Below are positions 46,403 through 60,535 of a stretch of DNA of 64,000 bases, one piece after another. A program made the position numbers and the translations under genes. Under the pieces are notes generated by a model that was given only the letters and a program-made list of their open reading frames with translations, ran no database searches and was not told where the DNA came from. Position 1 is the first letter of the stretch. Each line of letters opens with the position of its first letter. The stretch comes from Physcomitrium patens. Lineage: Eukaryota; Streptophyta; Bryopsida; Funariales; Funariaceae. The stretch covers positions 13,149,996 to 13,213,995 of the forward strand of contig NC_037263.1 in the NCBI RefSeq assembly GCF_000002425.4. Reading direction: 5' to 3'.

Positions 46403-47353
46403 TTGAATATTTAAAAAGATACACATTCAAAACATATAACATAAACAAAAATTACTTTCTAATTATTTAACTTATAATATTAAGATTTGTTAAACTAAAG
46501 ATGGTTCTGAATTTGTTTTAGCTACAATTAATTGTCTATCCTCCATCAACCTTCATAACTCTTTAAGTAGGTCTATATATTTATGATCTAAGCTTAAATT
46601 AAAAAAAATGAATTTAAAATAAATAATTAAATGTAAAGTTTAAGATTCTTGCTTAAAAAGAATCTTATTTTTATTTTTGGATTCTTTATTTATCTAATAC
46701 TTAATGAAAAAATATAAGTTTTATTTAGAAAAGAAAAATTTTATCTAATAAAATTATTCTAAAAAATGCATTCTATTTGTAATCAAATAAGAATGTATCA
46801 TGCAAAATTAAATTTAATTAAAATTAAATTCATTTGTATGATAAATGGTACAATATAATAAATAAAAATAAAAATTTCTTGTGCCCCAACATCTTCTTTA
46901 GATTTCTAACCTATAACATTTGAAAATTTCAAAGAAATAAATAGATTATTATTCATGAAGATAATTTTTCTTCTTGTAAACAATTACAAAGATAGTTTTT
47001 AAATTCAAATCATCTAATTCTAAAGCTTCCTTCAACTACTATAATATATCATAATTTTTTTAGATTTTCCAAAAGATTAAGAATAAAAAATATTTTCTAG
47101 AAGTTACTTATTAAAATCTATTTACAAAACAAAATGAAGAGAATTTCATCAAAAATCTACTAATGGATAACACAATGCTATTTTACAAATACAATAGAAT
47201 AATATATTAAAAGATATAATTTTATTTATTATTATATCTTATTTAATACAAGTAAATTTTTATAATATCTAATATAAATAGATTTAGTTTTATAAAAAAT
47301 ATTTTATGACTATAAAAATCCATTAAAATAAGTATCTAAGATTGCTGTTTGTT

Positions 47354-47409
<56 letters not shown>

Positions 47410-47551
47410 TGTCTGTGTGTTTATTAATATTTAGATAATTAAAAATAAATAGAATAATAAAAGTTGAAGAAGTTAAAATACTTACCATAAAGTCAAAAAG
47501 AATAGTTGTGAGAAAATTAAATTAAAAATAGTACCAAATTTATTATATTTA

Positions 47552-47585
<34 letters not shown>

Positions 47586-48505
47586 GTAATAATAATAATA
47601 ATAATAGAAAAAATGAATTTGAATTTTGTATAGAAAAATCATGATTAAAGTATACTTCTTAATACAATTAGTAAAATATTTTCCAAATTTGGTTCAAAGC
47701 TGTTTATATTAGAAAATACGCATTTATTACAAAATCATTAAAGGGTGTTTTTTTAGAAGTGAATACTAATAAATGTATAAAATATAGATTCATATACAAG
47801 TACATCAAGAAATAATTATGAATAGTATTTATATTAGCTAAAATATAAGATAAAAAAATTCAATAAATAATCAAGTACTTAATAAGAAAAAAGAATAACT
47901 AATATTAAGTATTATAATTTTTCTTCTTAATCTTAATTAGGCATGAATTTCTAATAAAATTTTAAATAAGGTAATTTACAAATTTTCTATTAGATAGATA
48001 GTAGATATAAAATAAAGAATTTACAAAAATATTTTAACAATTATTATTATTGATGAATTACTAAGAGTTAAAGAAATGATTTTAAATAATGTATATACAA
48101 ATAGATATGTATATATATATATCATTAGTTATATAATAAAAATATCAGATATTAAATATTAAAATTTATAAATATGTCAAAACTACAATCTTTACAAAAA
48201 AAAATTATTGGCTTTACTTTAATATATGTCATAAGTTATACTTACAAATTTATTCACAAAACATGAAAAAAAAGAGGTTTTTCATAAATGAGAGATGAAG
48301 GGCAATATACTATTAAATATTATTGCATATAACGTTAGGATACTAAAGATGATGAGACAATAATTTAGATTATATATATAAAAAAAAACTAAATATTATT
48401 AAATAATTAGCAAAATCCTTTATTTAAAGGATTGTAATATAATTCTAAAAGACATATTAATTCAATATCTAAAGTTTTGACATTACATCAAAGTATTGAA
48501 GTTAG

Positions 48506-48553
<48 letters not shown>

Positions 48554-49340
48554 TCTTGAAACAACTAAAATATTGATATATATATATATAATTTCAGCAT
48601 TATTTTTTTAAAGATTAAATGCTGTATAATTTTAATCATTTTCAAAAGTTTAATTTTTTTACAAAATAATATTTTTCATTTTTCTTTATATAGCTAAAAC
48701 ATCTTTAATAAAATACTAGAGATAAATGAACATTATAATTAAAAATGTAGAATATCTTTTCAAAACGACATCAAAGTAAATTTGATTTCAAAAGCTTTGA
48801 TTAAAGCTATATGTACAAAATTTAAAGTTAAAGAAAATACTGCATATTTCTATTTAACAAATCAATTTTATCAATACTTAATAATAATAAAATTGATTTT
48901 AATTAATTAAAATTTTTAATATGTCTTAAATATTGGTACATTTATTTTAATGCATATATAGATGTTATAGAAATCAAAATAAATAATAAGAATATATATC
49001 GAATAAAGAAGCTTTATGCATTTAAGTCTCATAAAATTACTCTATTAAAGTTAGAATTTAGTGTTAGATATCTTATCAAGTTGTTAAGAAATATTCTCTC
49101 ACATTAAAAACTTTACAATGAATCTTACTTGATTGTTACTATAGTTTCAGATTGTATGATTAAAAAAGGACTTTTAACAAAAAAACTACATGAAGTGAGT
49201 AATGTTTCCTTGAAAACAATATCCTTAAATCTACCATTATCATAAATACTTATAAATTTCTATTAAGAATAATTTCCAATTAAAAATTCATAAGTTATAA
49301 GTATTAATAAGCTTTTAAGGCTAATTATTACAAAATGCAA

Positions 49341-49374
<34 letters not shown>

Positions 49375-49962
49375 TGAAGTCAAACATTAGTATTTGCTTG
49401 TGAAAATTGTTAACACTACATCCTTAATTCATATTTCTACAATCCACATGACCTCCACATAACTTAATTTGACTAAAAAGTTTGCTTCTATACTTAGGGT
49501 GTGTTTGACATCCCAATATTTAATCCTAATATTGATCCTAAAATAGAATAATTAAAAAAAATTATGTTTAAGATAGCTAAAAAGAAAAATAAATAAATAA
49601 ATAAATTTTATAATAATTATTTTTTGAGGCACATATTAGTATATACATATATATATATATATATATATACGTAATCATCTTACAACTTGTTTTTTCATAA
49701 AATATTCATTGTCTCTCTTTCAACCATCATCTATTCTTAAAGCAAAGGAAGGACAAAATGTGCAAAAGAAAGACGCATATTATTAGCTATTTGTCTATAA
49801 AGATGTCATGTGGGGTGTAGTGATATCAATTGGAGATGTTGCAATATCAATTGGGATTTGACATTAACAATTCTCTTGCTTACACCAAATACATTGAGTC
49901 TTTTTTAGCATGATTTTATTTGTAAACTATGTTTGTGTTTGATAGGGCAATCCTATGATAAC

Positions 49963-49996
<34 letters not shown>

Positions 49997-50650
49997 ATAT
50001 GCCAATTCATAATTTATGTCTTAAAATTAAAAAAAAAAACAAAAAACAAAAAACAAATATAAGCATGTTATTTTTAATGAGTTCTGGAATTAATAATAAC
50101 TTTATATTCTAAAACATATTTCAAAAATAAACTAATATATTCTAAAAATATCACATCTTAATCTTGTAAATGAATTTTATTGTGCACAAAGGTAAATTTT
50201 TGATTTTGTAGTTCCAATAAAATCAAATGATAAAAACCCAAAAAGACCATGATTATCTAATTCAATTTGATTTGTTTTTGTTTTTGTTGAAAGAATTTAA
50301 AAAATTGCCAGTACTTTTAGTGAAATTATACCTTCTATTCTAAAAAAATCGCAATCAATCTTGATATTATGAATATAAATTTAAACCACATATGTAGCTT
50401 TGAATATTATTTTGAATTCACTTTGCTACACATACTATTTACAAGATTTCAAATACATGCATACTAGACTGAGTTTTCTATTTGAGTCTCGTGCGCAAGT
50501 TCTTGTGTATTACCAACAAAAATCTAATTATCACATCATAATTTTATCACATCATAATGAATCATTGGTTGAAATCCCAAATCTTAATTCTTTGATTCTT
50601 GACATACTACATAACATTTTAAGTCCATCAGTACATCATACACGTTGCTA
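45189..50650. other. AT-rich intergenic DNA, microsatellite-dense
   Basis: No gene recognised. (AT)n at about 45466-45497, 46365-46399, 48509-48550, 49344-49370, 49649-49669 and 49971-49995; (AT)n-(GT)n at 47356-47412; (AAT)n at 47553-47606. Short open frames are AT-rich and without motifs. Confidence 0.65.
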
Positions 50651-52175
50651 AATATTATGCACTTTTACTGTTACAGTATGAGAAAAGTAATAATAAAAAC
50701 AAAAACTACATGACATCTGACATCCAAAATCTCACAAGGCCAGGAAGGTTCCAAACTCTGTACTTTTGCTGCCACATTTGTATTAAAAAATCTCCAAATC
50801 ATTTGTCATGCAAAAGAATTTCAGACGTGAAGGGTTTGAAGAAGTTGGCACTCAAAAACAGTGGCCAGTCAAAGACCACGCAAAGTCACGCAATCAACTC
50901 CCCGACCACACTCAAGCTTGCTAATCATCCTCTCAATTCAGCAGCACATTCATAGACAGCAGCAGAAAGCCCATTGACATCATTCTTGTGATTCAAAATG
51001 CACATCATTCAATGGAAGGGAATACTTGAAGTAATCATATTGAAGAACCATATAAGAGGTGGCACCAACTACAATAGCATAGCCATAGGCTCAGAGTAAG
51101 CTTAACTCTGAGGAATAGGCATTTCTCTGTACACTTTCATTTACAAGCCTATGAAGATGAAACATAAATAGATGTGTCCAAAGAACGACACGGAAGTACC
51201 ACTACGATGATCAGCAGCAAAAGACGAGCGAGGACGGAAGCAGTACCGGCTAACCTACTACGCGTCATAGGACAATTCACGATGTAGCTTACAGCAGAGA
51301 TGGGAACAAGGGGAGAGAATTTTGAACCCACTCCGCAGAAACATCATAAAGGAACCGGTGTGAAGGTAGTATTCAGTACTATAGACAAGCACTGCCGGTT
51401 TCAGAGGTGACTGCCATTGCAATACAAGAATCTACAGAAAAAACCTAAAACCTAATCTTCTCCTTCGAAAGGACATCAAGAATGAAAGAGAAGCCAGTGC
51501 ATCCTTACCCACTTCAACGAATCTGAACACTGAGGTAACAACCCTGATCTCTGACTCAGAGGTTTAACTCAATAAGTTCATACCAACAAATAGTTTCTCT
51601 GCGGCCCAGAAAACTTGAGGCAGAGCCATGCCTAGTCAGCGAGGTTTTCTTTGGTTTGCAATACAAAATCCTGGAAAGAATGGCAATTCAGCTCTCCTCT
51701 ATACAAATTGAATCCCGGAGGCCAGTGTTTGCATCTCCAGCAAACCTACTAACAATTCGACAATCATACAAATGCAGAGCTTATTCCATGTTGACCTCTG
51801 TAGATCCAGACCGAAACCACCACCGCAACATTGCTGCATCCTTTCGTTGGCAGCCCCAATCTCGTTCCAAACTCACTCCACATGTGGAGGCCATCATGCC
51901 TTCAATTTCGGTAAGGCTGGAAGTCATCCTCCTACTGCGCCATTCCAATTTCCTACCTCCAAGAAAACTCGGATGCACAGATTGAGTTCTCCGTCAATTC
52001 TCGTAATGTACGAACATGCAATCGACTTTCATGTCAAATGCCTCTTTCGAATGAATTGAACTCTCTGCATGGAGTCTCTCTCGGCCCACTTCAATGCTAC
52101 CTTCTTTCCTGCCTCTGAGTCACTAATATGTAACCAGGTATGCGGGGATTAACCTTAGCCAAGCACAAATGTTCT
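50651..52175 (-). other. Probable 3' UTR and flank of the F-box/kelch gene
   Basis: Base composition is like the gene rather than the AT-rich DNA, from about 50700 on. Several open frames of 60-110 codons on both strands carry no recognised motif. I read this as a long 3' UTR, but an unrecognised small gene cannot be excluded. Confidence 0.4.
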
Positions 52176-53654
52176 TCAAACTATCATGACAGCGCAATTA
52201 TAGATGAAGCCACTTGTGTTAGAGAGTTGGCCAACCTGACGCCAGCCATCCGCGTTTTGCATTTGCGCAGGAGGCCATGCATGAATCTGATCGCAAAAGG
52301 TTCCATTACCCCTGTCGCTGGATCCTCCAATTACAAAAATCTCATCTCCCACTGCCTTAAATCCCATGCCCCATCCACTTGAGTCAACACTACGATAAGG
52401 AACGGGCCCTAGGGGTCTCCACGTATTTGTTCCCTTGTGGTAAGCATTTAGTTCCATAGTGCTGGCATCTGCAGCATACAGTTGATCTTTAACCACTGCA
52501 ACTAGAGGTGGTGCTGTTTCTCCTGGAGGCTGTGTCCTAGCAGCCGGCCACATGTTCTCAACTGTAACCCATCTGTCCTCTGACTCATCGTAATACTCTC
52601 CAGAAGTCAGTGGCTGCCTTTCACTACCCTGTCCACCTATAACGAAGAACTTGTTATCCAAAATACATCCAGAACACCACTTCCGATTTACATGAAGATC
52701 GGGAAGACGCTCCCACTCTTCGGTCAGAGAGTTATAACGTTCTGCCGACCTCAAAACCGCGCCGTCACATGATCCTCCAGCGAAGTACGCATACTCTCCG
52801 TGACTCGCAGATGCAAACAAACATCGACTCTGTAGCATCTTCGAAGCTTTCACCCAGGCGTTAGTATGCAGATCATACCTCCAGACGGTCGGACCAGTCG
52901 AACTATGACCAGTCACCAAGAGCTGAGTTCCTGCGACAGCAGACTCCTTATCGCAGCTGTCAAACGTGTAGTCGCAAGGGCATTGTGGCAAACACCTCCA
53001 CCTATTGTACACTGGATCGAAGGCCCGCCACTGGGGATGGCACTGCGGATGGCGCTGCGGTCCACCACTAGCCAGCAAGAACACCCACGTCTCCTTTACA
53101 CCCTGCAGTTTGCGCATCTCCAGAACCTCGTTACCAGTCTTTGTCGTCGTCAAACATTTGTTCCATTTCCTACACACTCCCTTCAATTGTTGATGATAAG
53201 AGAGCGGGACAAGCGCTAAGATAACCAACGCCAGGGTATCCGACAGGCCAGGGATGATTGCAACGTTATCTTCTCTCGACGACCCCGCCAAATCAAACTC
53301 GGGTGGAGAACCCGGGTCGCTACCTGTTAAAGATTCACGTGTTCCCAAGAGAGGCAGATACGTAGTCCGATTAGCATCGGGAGACGGCGACGCATCCACT
53401 ACAGAGACAGTCTCCACGCGCTCGCTCAGACCATTCCGACACGGGGCATCCTTCTTCGCGCCCTTTTTCTTCTTGTGGTTACTCTTTTTCCTACCGCCAT
53501 GCGATCTACTCGGAACCGACAAGGTCGCAGTGGCCATCTCCACGTCCCCAATCCCCTGTCCGTTACAGCTACTGCTGCAGTTGTTGCTGCTCCTCAGCCT
53601 CCGTTTCCCAGTCGCTCTTCTCTTCGCTTCCTGCACCTCAGACTGCCTTTCCAT
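52176..53654 (-). CDS. F-box/kelch-repeat protein, intronless, 492 aa
   Basis: The N-terminal 70 residues are basic and low-complexity (RKKSNHKKKKGAKK, nuclear-localisation-like). An F-box-type segment follows at about 132-168 (IIPGLSDTLALVILALVPL, then VCRKWNKCL). Kelch repeats form a beta-propeller from about 240 to 490, seen as paired GG and W blocks: WRYDLHTNAW, YAYFAGGSCDG, AERYNSLTEEWERLP, FFVIGGQGS, DRWVTVENMWP, NTWRPLGPVP, EIFVIGGSSD. Such proteins are substrate receptors of SCF ubiquitin ligases: the F-box binds SKP1 and the propeller binds the target. It resembles plant F-box/kelch proteins of the SKIP11 type, which are usually shorter and also intronless. The target is unknown. Confidence 0.93.
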   Translation of the reverse strand: MERQSEVQEAKRRATGKRRLRSSNNCSSSCNGQGIGDVEMATATLSVPSRSHGGRKKSNHKKKKGAKKDAPCRNGLSERVETVSVVDASPSPDANRTTYLPLLGTRESLTGSDPGSPPEFDLAGSSREDNVAIIPGLSDTLALVILALVPLSYHQQLKGVCRKWNKCLTTTKTGNEVLEMRKLQGVKETWVFLLASGGPQRHPQCHPQWRAFDPVYNRWRCLPQCPCDYTFDSCDKESAVAGTQLLVTGHSSTGPTVWRYDLHTNAWVKASKMLQSRCLFASASHGEYAYFAGGSCDGAVLRSAERYNSLTEEWERLPDLHVNRKWCSGCILDNKFFVIGGQGSERQPLTSGEYYDESEDRWVTVENMWPAARTQPPGETAPPLVAVVKDQLYAADASTMELNAYHKGTNTWRPLGPVPYRSVDSSGWGMGFKAVGDEIFVIGGSSDRGNGTFCDQIHAWPPAQMQNADGWRQVGQLSNTSGFIYNCAVMIV

Positions 53655-54700
53655 AAGACAGAGGGCTCCCGCGGCTAGCAGCCGCCCCTCTTTAACTACC
53701 CCAGTCTACACACCTCTCTCAGTGATCTAACCCGACCCTAACCCCTCTAACCCCCAAAACGCCGATTCCAAACCCTAGCTACAACAACACCGAAAATTCC
53801 CTCTCTCCCTCCCACCGGCACGCTCCACGATCACCCTCGCTACAGCACATCCACTACCTGGACACAACCAAACACCTCTCCATACGCTCCTAACCCGCAC
53901 CACGTCCGTCCGCAACTGTCCGAACGCATTCCTCCTCCTCCTCCTTCTCTTCCGTCTCCTCCTCACGGCCTCGGTTCCTAGCGTCACACCGCAGACGGCT
54001 ACCTACATGAAACCTCCTCGTCTCCGACACAGCGCCGAAGGTCGAAATCGTGCTGCTGCTCTCGATTCACTAGCACCGGCCTCGTGTCGGAAACGAGAGA
54101 CAAAAATAAATATAGGTATTAAATAAATAAATAAATAAATAAGCCCCCGCGGTAGACACAAGCCCTGGCGAGGGAGGGAGCGAACGAGCGAGTGAGCGAG
54201 AGGGCGAGAGTGAGTGAGAACCCGGAGGGCACTGAAGGGAAGGCTCGCAAGCTGGCTTGACTGACTGACTGGCTGACTGGGCTGGGCTGGGCTTGAACTG
54301 TGTGCTGGGTGGGCTAAGCTAAGGAAGAGGAGGTCACCACTATTGGACACGCTCATACGACCTCATCGCAGCCATGGGACACCCTCCTCCTAATGCCGTG
54401 GAACAACTACTCAACAACGTTGTTTGCTTGCTTGCCTGCTTGCTTGCTTCATCCTCCGAAAGGGAGGAGGAAAGTAGGGCCCTCCATACCCGCCCGCTCT
54501 TCCTTCCTTCCTTTACCTGGTGCCGGCATGAAGCCATCGGCCCCTCCCGTCCCGTTCCCTTCTTCGCACCGCGTCCCGTCCCGTCCCCGACCGTCCAGAC
54601 CCTTCCAATTTTACCCCAGGTAACTTCACCGCGTCTTAGTTACCTGCACCTGCTGCTGTGGCTGCTGCTGCCCTAAGAAAGGAATCTTCGTCACGGATTC
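53655..54700 (-). promoter_or_regulatory. 5' leader and promoter region of the F-box/kelch gene
   Basis: GC-rich with CpG and pyrimidine-rich runs. Contains (AAAT)n (54118-54142) and a short GACT/GGCT repeat array (about 54257-54295). No clear TATA box was chosen. Open frames here (for example minus 54356-54003 and 53987-53775) are Ser/Pro/Arg-rich low-complexity and could be upstream ORFs of the leader. Confidence 0.35.
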
Positions 54701-54951
54701 CGGGGTCTGGATCCACACGCAGACAGACATCTAATTTAGAGTTGTTACGAATTAGTGTGGTTAATTATATTCGTTGTTGTTGTTATTGTTGTTGAATGGT
54801 TAGCATGTGGTTTCTGATGCTTTTGACCTACAAATATGGTTTCCTGAATAGGATTTATTTTTTTTCTTTATCTTGTGTTCTGTAAAAGTAATCTGGGTTA
54901 CTTGTAATGTTAGGGTTAGTTTATTCTGCTAGGCAATAATTGTGGCAACTA

Positions 54952-54983
<32 letters not shown>

Positions 54984-56118
54984 GATTTGTGCAAATTTGA
55001 TTTTATTGATTTGTTGTTGAAATATCGTGGGATTTATTTATTTTAGGATTTACTTAGCTTTGGATGGTCAGGATTGATGGTGTGAATCTTAAATTAACAT
55101 GTATAAAAATGATGGTGATAATATGTATTAATGTTATTATAATGAATTTTTTTACTACAAGTATTTTATTTTATAGAACTAAAATACAGACCTTTGTAGA
55201 ATACAATTAAAATTAATAGTGCATCAAATTCAGTATTTTACATCAAGTAATATTCTTTCCATTAACGTTTGCTTTAGCAGTATATACATACATATGTGTA
55301 GTATAACTAATTTCTGATATGTTTTTTGTCACATAGATATCTAAATTTTAAGTGAAAAAGTAGTATAATGTAAAGTGTATTGTAAAAAATACTATTTTGA
55401 TATAATGTACATTTATTTGAAACAATGATGTAGGTTTCATTTAAAGCAAAGAATTAAAAAAATTGTGCCAGAATATTTAATAAATTTGAAAATTTTGAAC
55501 TAAATTTATTAATTTAAGTTTATCTTACATAGTTAATATTCTATAATAAAAACTATGATTAAATTAATAAAAATAACACCATATGCAAGAAATCGAATTG
55601 CATCAATACTTTGTGTTTAATTTATTTTATTCTCACAAATTTACTGACCCGCCAGAAGATTCAAATATTTTAGAGTTATTATGCCTACATAAATATTAAA
55701 TATTTACCTTGATATCATTTCAATACAAAGAAGCTGTACTTCTCATTTATGCATGCACTTAATAATTTATTATCTTCATTTTAGTTACATTTCTTTTTCT
55801 TTAATCTTTATACATTGAAGTGTAAGGGCTACAAATTACTTACATATGAAAGTTAACAATGTATGTATATACATATATCACAACACGAAAAAAGATAACA
55901 TACAAATGAAAAAAACTAAAGAACAAAATAAAACACATTAGTTTGGTATTTTGATAAACAAAATAATTTACCTTATAAAAAATAGGATTCTTTCTTATGA
56001 CTACTTCATTCATCTTAAGCTAGGCATTGTGTTGGCTAAGAAAGGCTACTCTTAGATATGAAACAAAGACTAAGCATTGAAAGAAAGGGCATGCGTGACT
56101 GATCAAGCAGGATGATTC
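54701..56118. other. AT-rich intergenic DNA
   Basis: (AT)n at 54957-54981; nothing else recognised. Confidence 0.6.
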
Positions 56119-56218
56119 NNNNNNNNNNNNNNNNNNNNNNNNNNNNNNNNNNNNNNNNNNNNNNNNNNNNNNNNNNNNNNNNNNNNNNNNNNNNNNNNNN
56201 NNNNNNNNNNNNNNNNNN
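56119..56218. other. Assembly gap of 100 N
   Basis: Exactly 100 N, a conventional placeholder; the true size is unknown. Confidence 0.99.
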
Positions 56219-57212
56219 CAATGTGGTATGGACCATTCTGATGAATAAACAAAGATATTACTATTAAAAAATTATTAAATAAAATACTTATTTATGATAG
56301 AAATTTAATTTTTTAAATAATATACTAGTTTTAATTATTATATTTTAATAGTTTTTATTTAATATAAAAAATTTAAAAACTGAATTAAGAGTTTTTACTC
56401 ACATATTTATGTTAGCATATCAAGATAAGTAGATGTATAATTTTTTGGGCCTTCATCATTTGACAACAATGTATATATGATTTTTATAAGAAACCATCTT
56501 TGATTCTTATTCATGATATTTATTAGTTTTGTTTTTGATACTTTAAAACCATAAATACCTTTTATTTATGTTTTATACCTTTTTTTTTTTTATCTTTATA
56601 TTTTTTGTTATCTAGTAACTCAAAAATTATGATTTACATGTGATTTTTTATATGTAAAGTCTAAATAGATATTTGGTTTTATATAAAAATAAATATCAAA
56701 TAAAAAAATTATAAATTGCATGCTTCTAAATACATTTTAATACAGAAACTATTTACACTTAATGTCTTTTTTCTATCAAAAAAATCTATAAAGTTGTAAA
56801 AACATATAAAACTTGCACATGCAATCCTTTTATTTTTTCATGTAAGATTGATTTATGTATATAATTTCATACGAGTAGCTTTATAATATCTACAAAAATT
56901 TACTTAATTTCTACTTAATTTTAAACTTTAATACCTAAAACAATGTATATATTGAATAAAGATAAGAAAACTCATTATATATTTAGAATTAATTACTGCT
57001 TATTAAATTATTTTTTATTGTTTTAAATTTTTTTCAAGGTGCTAATAAGATATATAGCTTAAAAATCAATATACATTTTAAAATTTTGATTTAAAAATGA
57101 CAAAATATTATAAAATTGATGATGGATTAGTTTAGTTTTTGATACAATAATAATAATTAAATTATTTATATTCAATTTAGATTTCAAAAGAACATAACTA
57201 AGTACTACTATT

Positions 57213-57248
<36 letters not shown>

Positions 57249-59130
57249 CATATTTTTAATCTTTAAAAAAACTCTTTAAGATTAAACATAAAGATTAGAA
57301 AATAATTTAGTTTTAGTACATATTTATACATAATAAAATGTGTATATATATGCATATATATCATTTTAGAAAATATTGATGATAATAATTTAGCAGGGTT
57401 GTTTTTAATAAATTTTGATTTTTTTATAGTATTCATCTCGGTATATCTCAAAAAATACTAGTATTACTTTTGGGATATGCTTTACTTAGAAGTTATTTTT
57501 TTACATTAATTATATTTAATATTTAAACCTAATGAATTTAATTTCTTCTAATCACTTTGAACGATTAATTTAAATAGTAAAAACATTATTTATAAAATTA
57601 AGTATTAGTTTACTGTCTAGAATATCTTTTAAAATTTATAAGGTATTATTTAAAAAATATAATAGTAGTACCTATTGAATTTAACATTCATATAGTAAAA
57701 TCCTACTTACTTTGTTGGATTTTATAAAAAGATTTTATTACTTAATTTTATCTCAACACTCAATTTTATATCTTATTTTGCTTTTAATGGTTGTTTGCTA
57801 TAGGAATATTAATCTTATTATAGCATTAATACTCTTACAAATCCTAATTGTTTCTTTTATATATTAGTGACAATAAAAGGAGACACTATAATATTTTAGA
57901 TATAAACCTCAAGTTTAGAGTTTGAGTATAATTTTGGAGCATTTCAGTATAAATAAAGAGAATTTTTGCATTTCTTTTTTCTATGATATTATATCTACTT
58001 AATTTTAGTTTTTGAAAATTAAAATTTTAATGAATTAATGCATGGTTCATAAAGTGTAATATTCATAAAAATTTGTGTATTCATATTCGATGAGATTAAT
58101 AAACTAAATACCAAAAACATATATAAATATATAAGTATAATTTAAATATGATATTATTCTACTTTGGACTTAAAATTAAATTAGTTTCTATGTACAATAA
58201 CACCACTAATTCACATTTGATTATACTATCACATTTGATAAAGTACTACCACATGCAAAAATGTGACTATGTTTATTTATTAGTACAACATGTACTTAAA
58301 AAAAATTGAACGAATATTAAAAATAAAAATAATTATGGAATAATTTTCATAATTAAATAAATTTCTCTTTAATTCTATACTCTATTTAAATCTGCTAACT
58401 GTTTAAAATATATTAGTATATAACTCCTAATAAAAATCTGATTTATGTTAAGTAACATCAATGCTTTTAATTAGTCAATTCTAATTATGAAAGAGTAATG
58501 TAATTATGTATAATTTTTACCCTGTAATTAACAATATGTAATTAATTTTAATTCTAAATTTAAATAATTTTTAAATATAAATCAAAAGTATTTTTATCAT
58601 ATTTTAAAAGTATTTGATACATTTCTTTAATATAAAATTCACTGACCTAAATTATTATGCACAAAACTAAAAACAAGATAGAAAAACAATAAGTAATTAT
58701 GGTGCAATTTATGTAAAAACTAATATTATAAAAAAAATCATTTGTATGTGGTAGTACTATATCAAATGTGAAAGTATAATAGAGAATTATATATTTATGA
58801 AACTTGCATTGTCATTTTGTAAGATAAATGAAAAATTAAGTTTGAAATCTAAGTTTTTGTTATAAAAGATTTAATTCAAAAAAACCATAATAATTATAGG
58901 AATGTATATTATTAGAGTTCAAAGCTAACATTATCAAATATATTGAATTCAGATTTGGAATTTTTGAACAAGTTTTCAAATTTTAAGAATGTCGAAAAAT
59001 CTTCAGCTTTATAAAATTTCAAGACGAGATACAAGTTTATTATAGATAATTTCTAAAATTATTGAAATTTTTATTATTGAAATTTATATCTTCTATTTTA
59101 TTATCTATGAGGCATTATTCAATAAAAGCA

Positions 59131-59171
<41 letters not shown>

Positions 59172-60457
59172 ATGTATATATAGATGTTGAAAATCATTCC
59201 TACTTTATTTTGTGTATTATATGCTTAATAAACATTACATTATTTAATAACTATTTTTGATTAATACAAGTACCAAAATCTTATTTATGTAAAATTTTAT
59301 TTTAGTTTACTGATTTATTTAGATACATTGAGATGCATATATTTATTAAGTTCAAATTATTGGTTTTTAATAGGTACTTATCAAAATAATCTCTTGTAAA
59401 TCAATGATATTTATTTTGTTACAAATCCAATCTACTTTATTGTATTAAGTTTTATTGAAATTATATAAGTTCAAGATTTAAGTCTCATTTAACTATTTTA
59501 ATAATTGATTATCTTAAGATGGTATCACCATATATGCCATCATCTTTAAAATAACTGATTATTTTGTGCATATTAGTGACAATGGTCTATTTTCTAATTT
59601 AAACAAAAAATAAGAAGTTGTTATATTTAAGATTCTATCATTTAATTTAAAAATATATTTTTATTACTAATTAAACATAATATAAATAATTTGGTTAGAT
59701 TATTATTATATTAAAAAAAATCAATCAATATAAATTTGAATTTTTTTGATAATTTTTATTAGTCAAAGTGGGATCAAAATAGAAAAAAAGAATGTAACAT
59801 TTAAATTTTAAAAAGCATAGTGTCAATCAAACTAGTAGTTTGTGTCTTTGTATATAAGTTAAATGTATTGATTCATATTAAAATTAGAATAAAGAAAATA
59901 GATATTTTAGTATATAAAAATTAACTTTTAATTGATGTTCATATTAATTTAGAATATAATTTAGAGTTAAAATAAATTTTTCTACAAACACATTTTAGTA
60001 ATCTTATAAGGTCTTAGAAATGATACCATACTTTAATAGATAAATTTTAGTGAAATAAAATTTTAAATTAAGAAAAAAAATTCTATAAGTTATAAAATTT
60101 CATTCATTTATTTAGTATTTTATTCTAAATTAAAATATATAGAGGTTTGATTATTTAGCTTAAAATTTAAAAAAATATATATTTTTTGGTTTTTAGAAAT
60201 ATAACATTAAAGAATTTTGAAAATAACATTTTAAAGTAATTTATTTTAAATTAATGAATAAATATATTATATTTTAATTTTCTATTTATTGATTAATATT
60301 CAATTTGTCAAATTTTAAGAATAATAATTTTTAATTAGTAAAATTTTGAATCATATATAATTTTATGACTATACATATTAAAGATATGTAAATAATATAG
60401 AATATCAAAATATTTTCTAAAAATTATTAATTATATTTTTATATTTTATAAAATATT
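56219..60457. other. AT-rich intergenic DNA
   Basis: Poly(A)/poly(T) at 57211-57248, (AT)n at 59132-59164. No readable frame or transposon block found. Confidence 0.6.
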
Positions 60458-60535
60458 ATTAATATATATTTCTTAATAATATTAATATATATTTCTTAAT
60501 AATATTAATATATATTTCTTAATAATATTAATATA
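60458..60535. repeat. 23-bp tandem repeat, about three and a half copies
   Basis: Unit ATTAATATATATTTCTTAAT plus AAT, three identical copies (60458-60526) and a partial fourth. Confidence 0.9.

Noticed and set aside
51656..52059. Two 95-109 codon plus-strand frames next to the F-box gene
   Set aside because: No motif, overlapping each other, and located in what looks like the 3' UTR of the minus-strand gene.
52866..53730. Plus-strand frames of 117 and 158 codons
   Set aside because: Antisense shadows of the F-box/kelch coding sequence.
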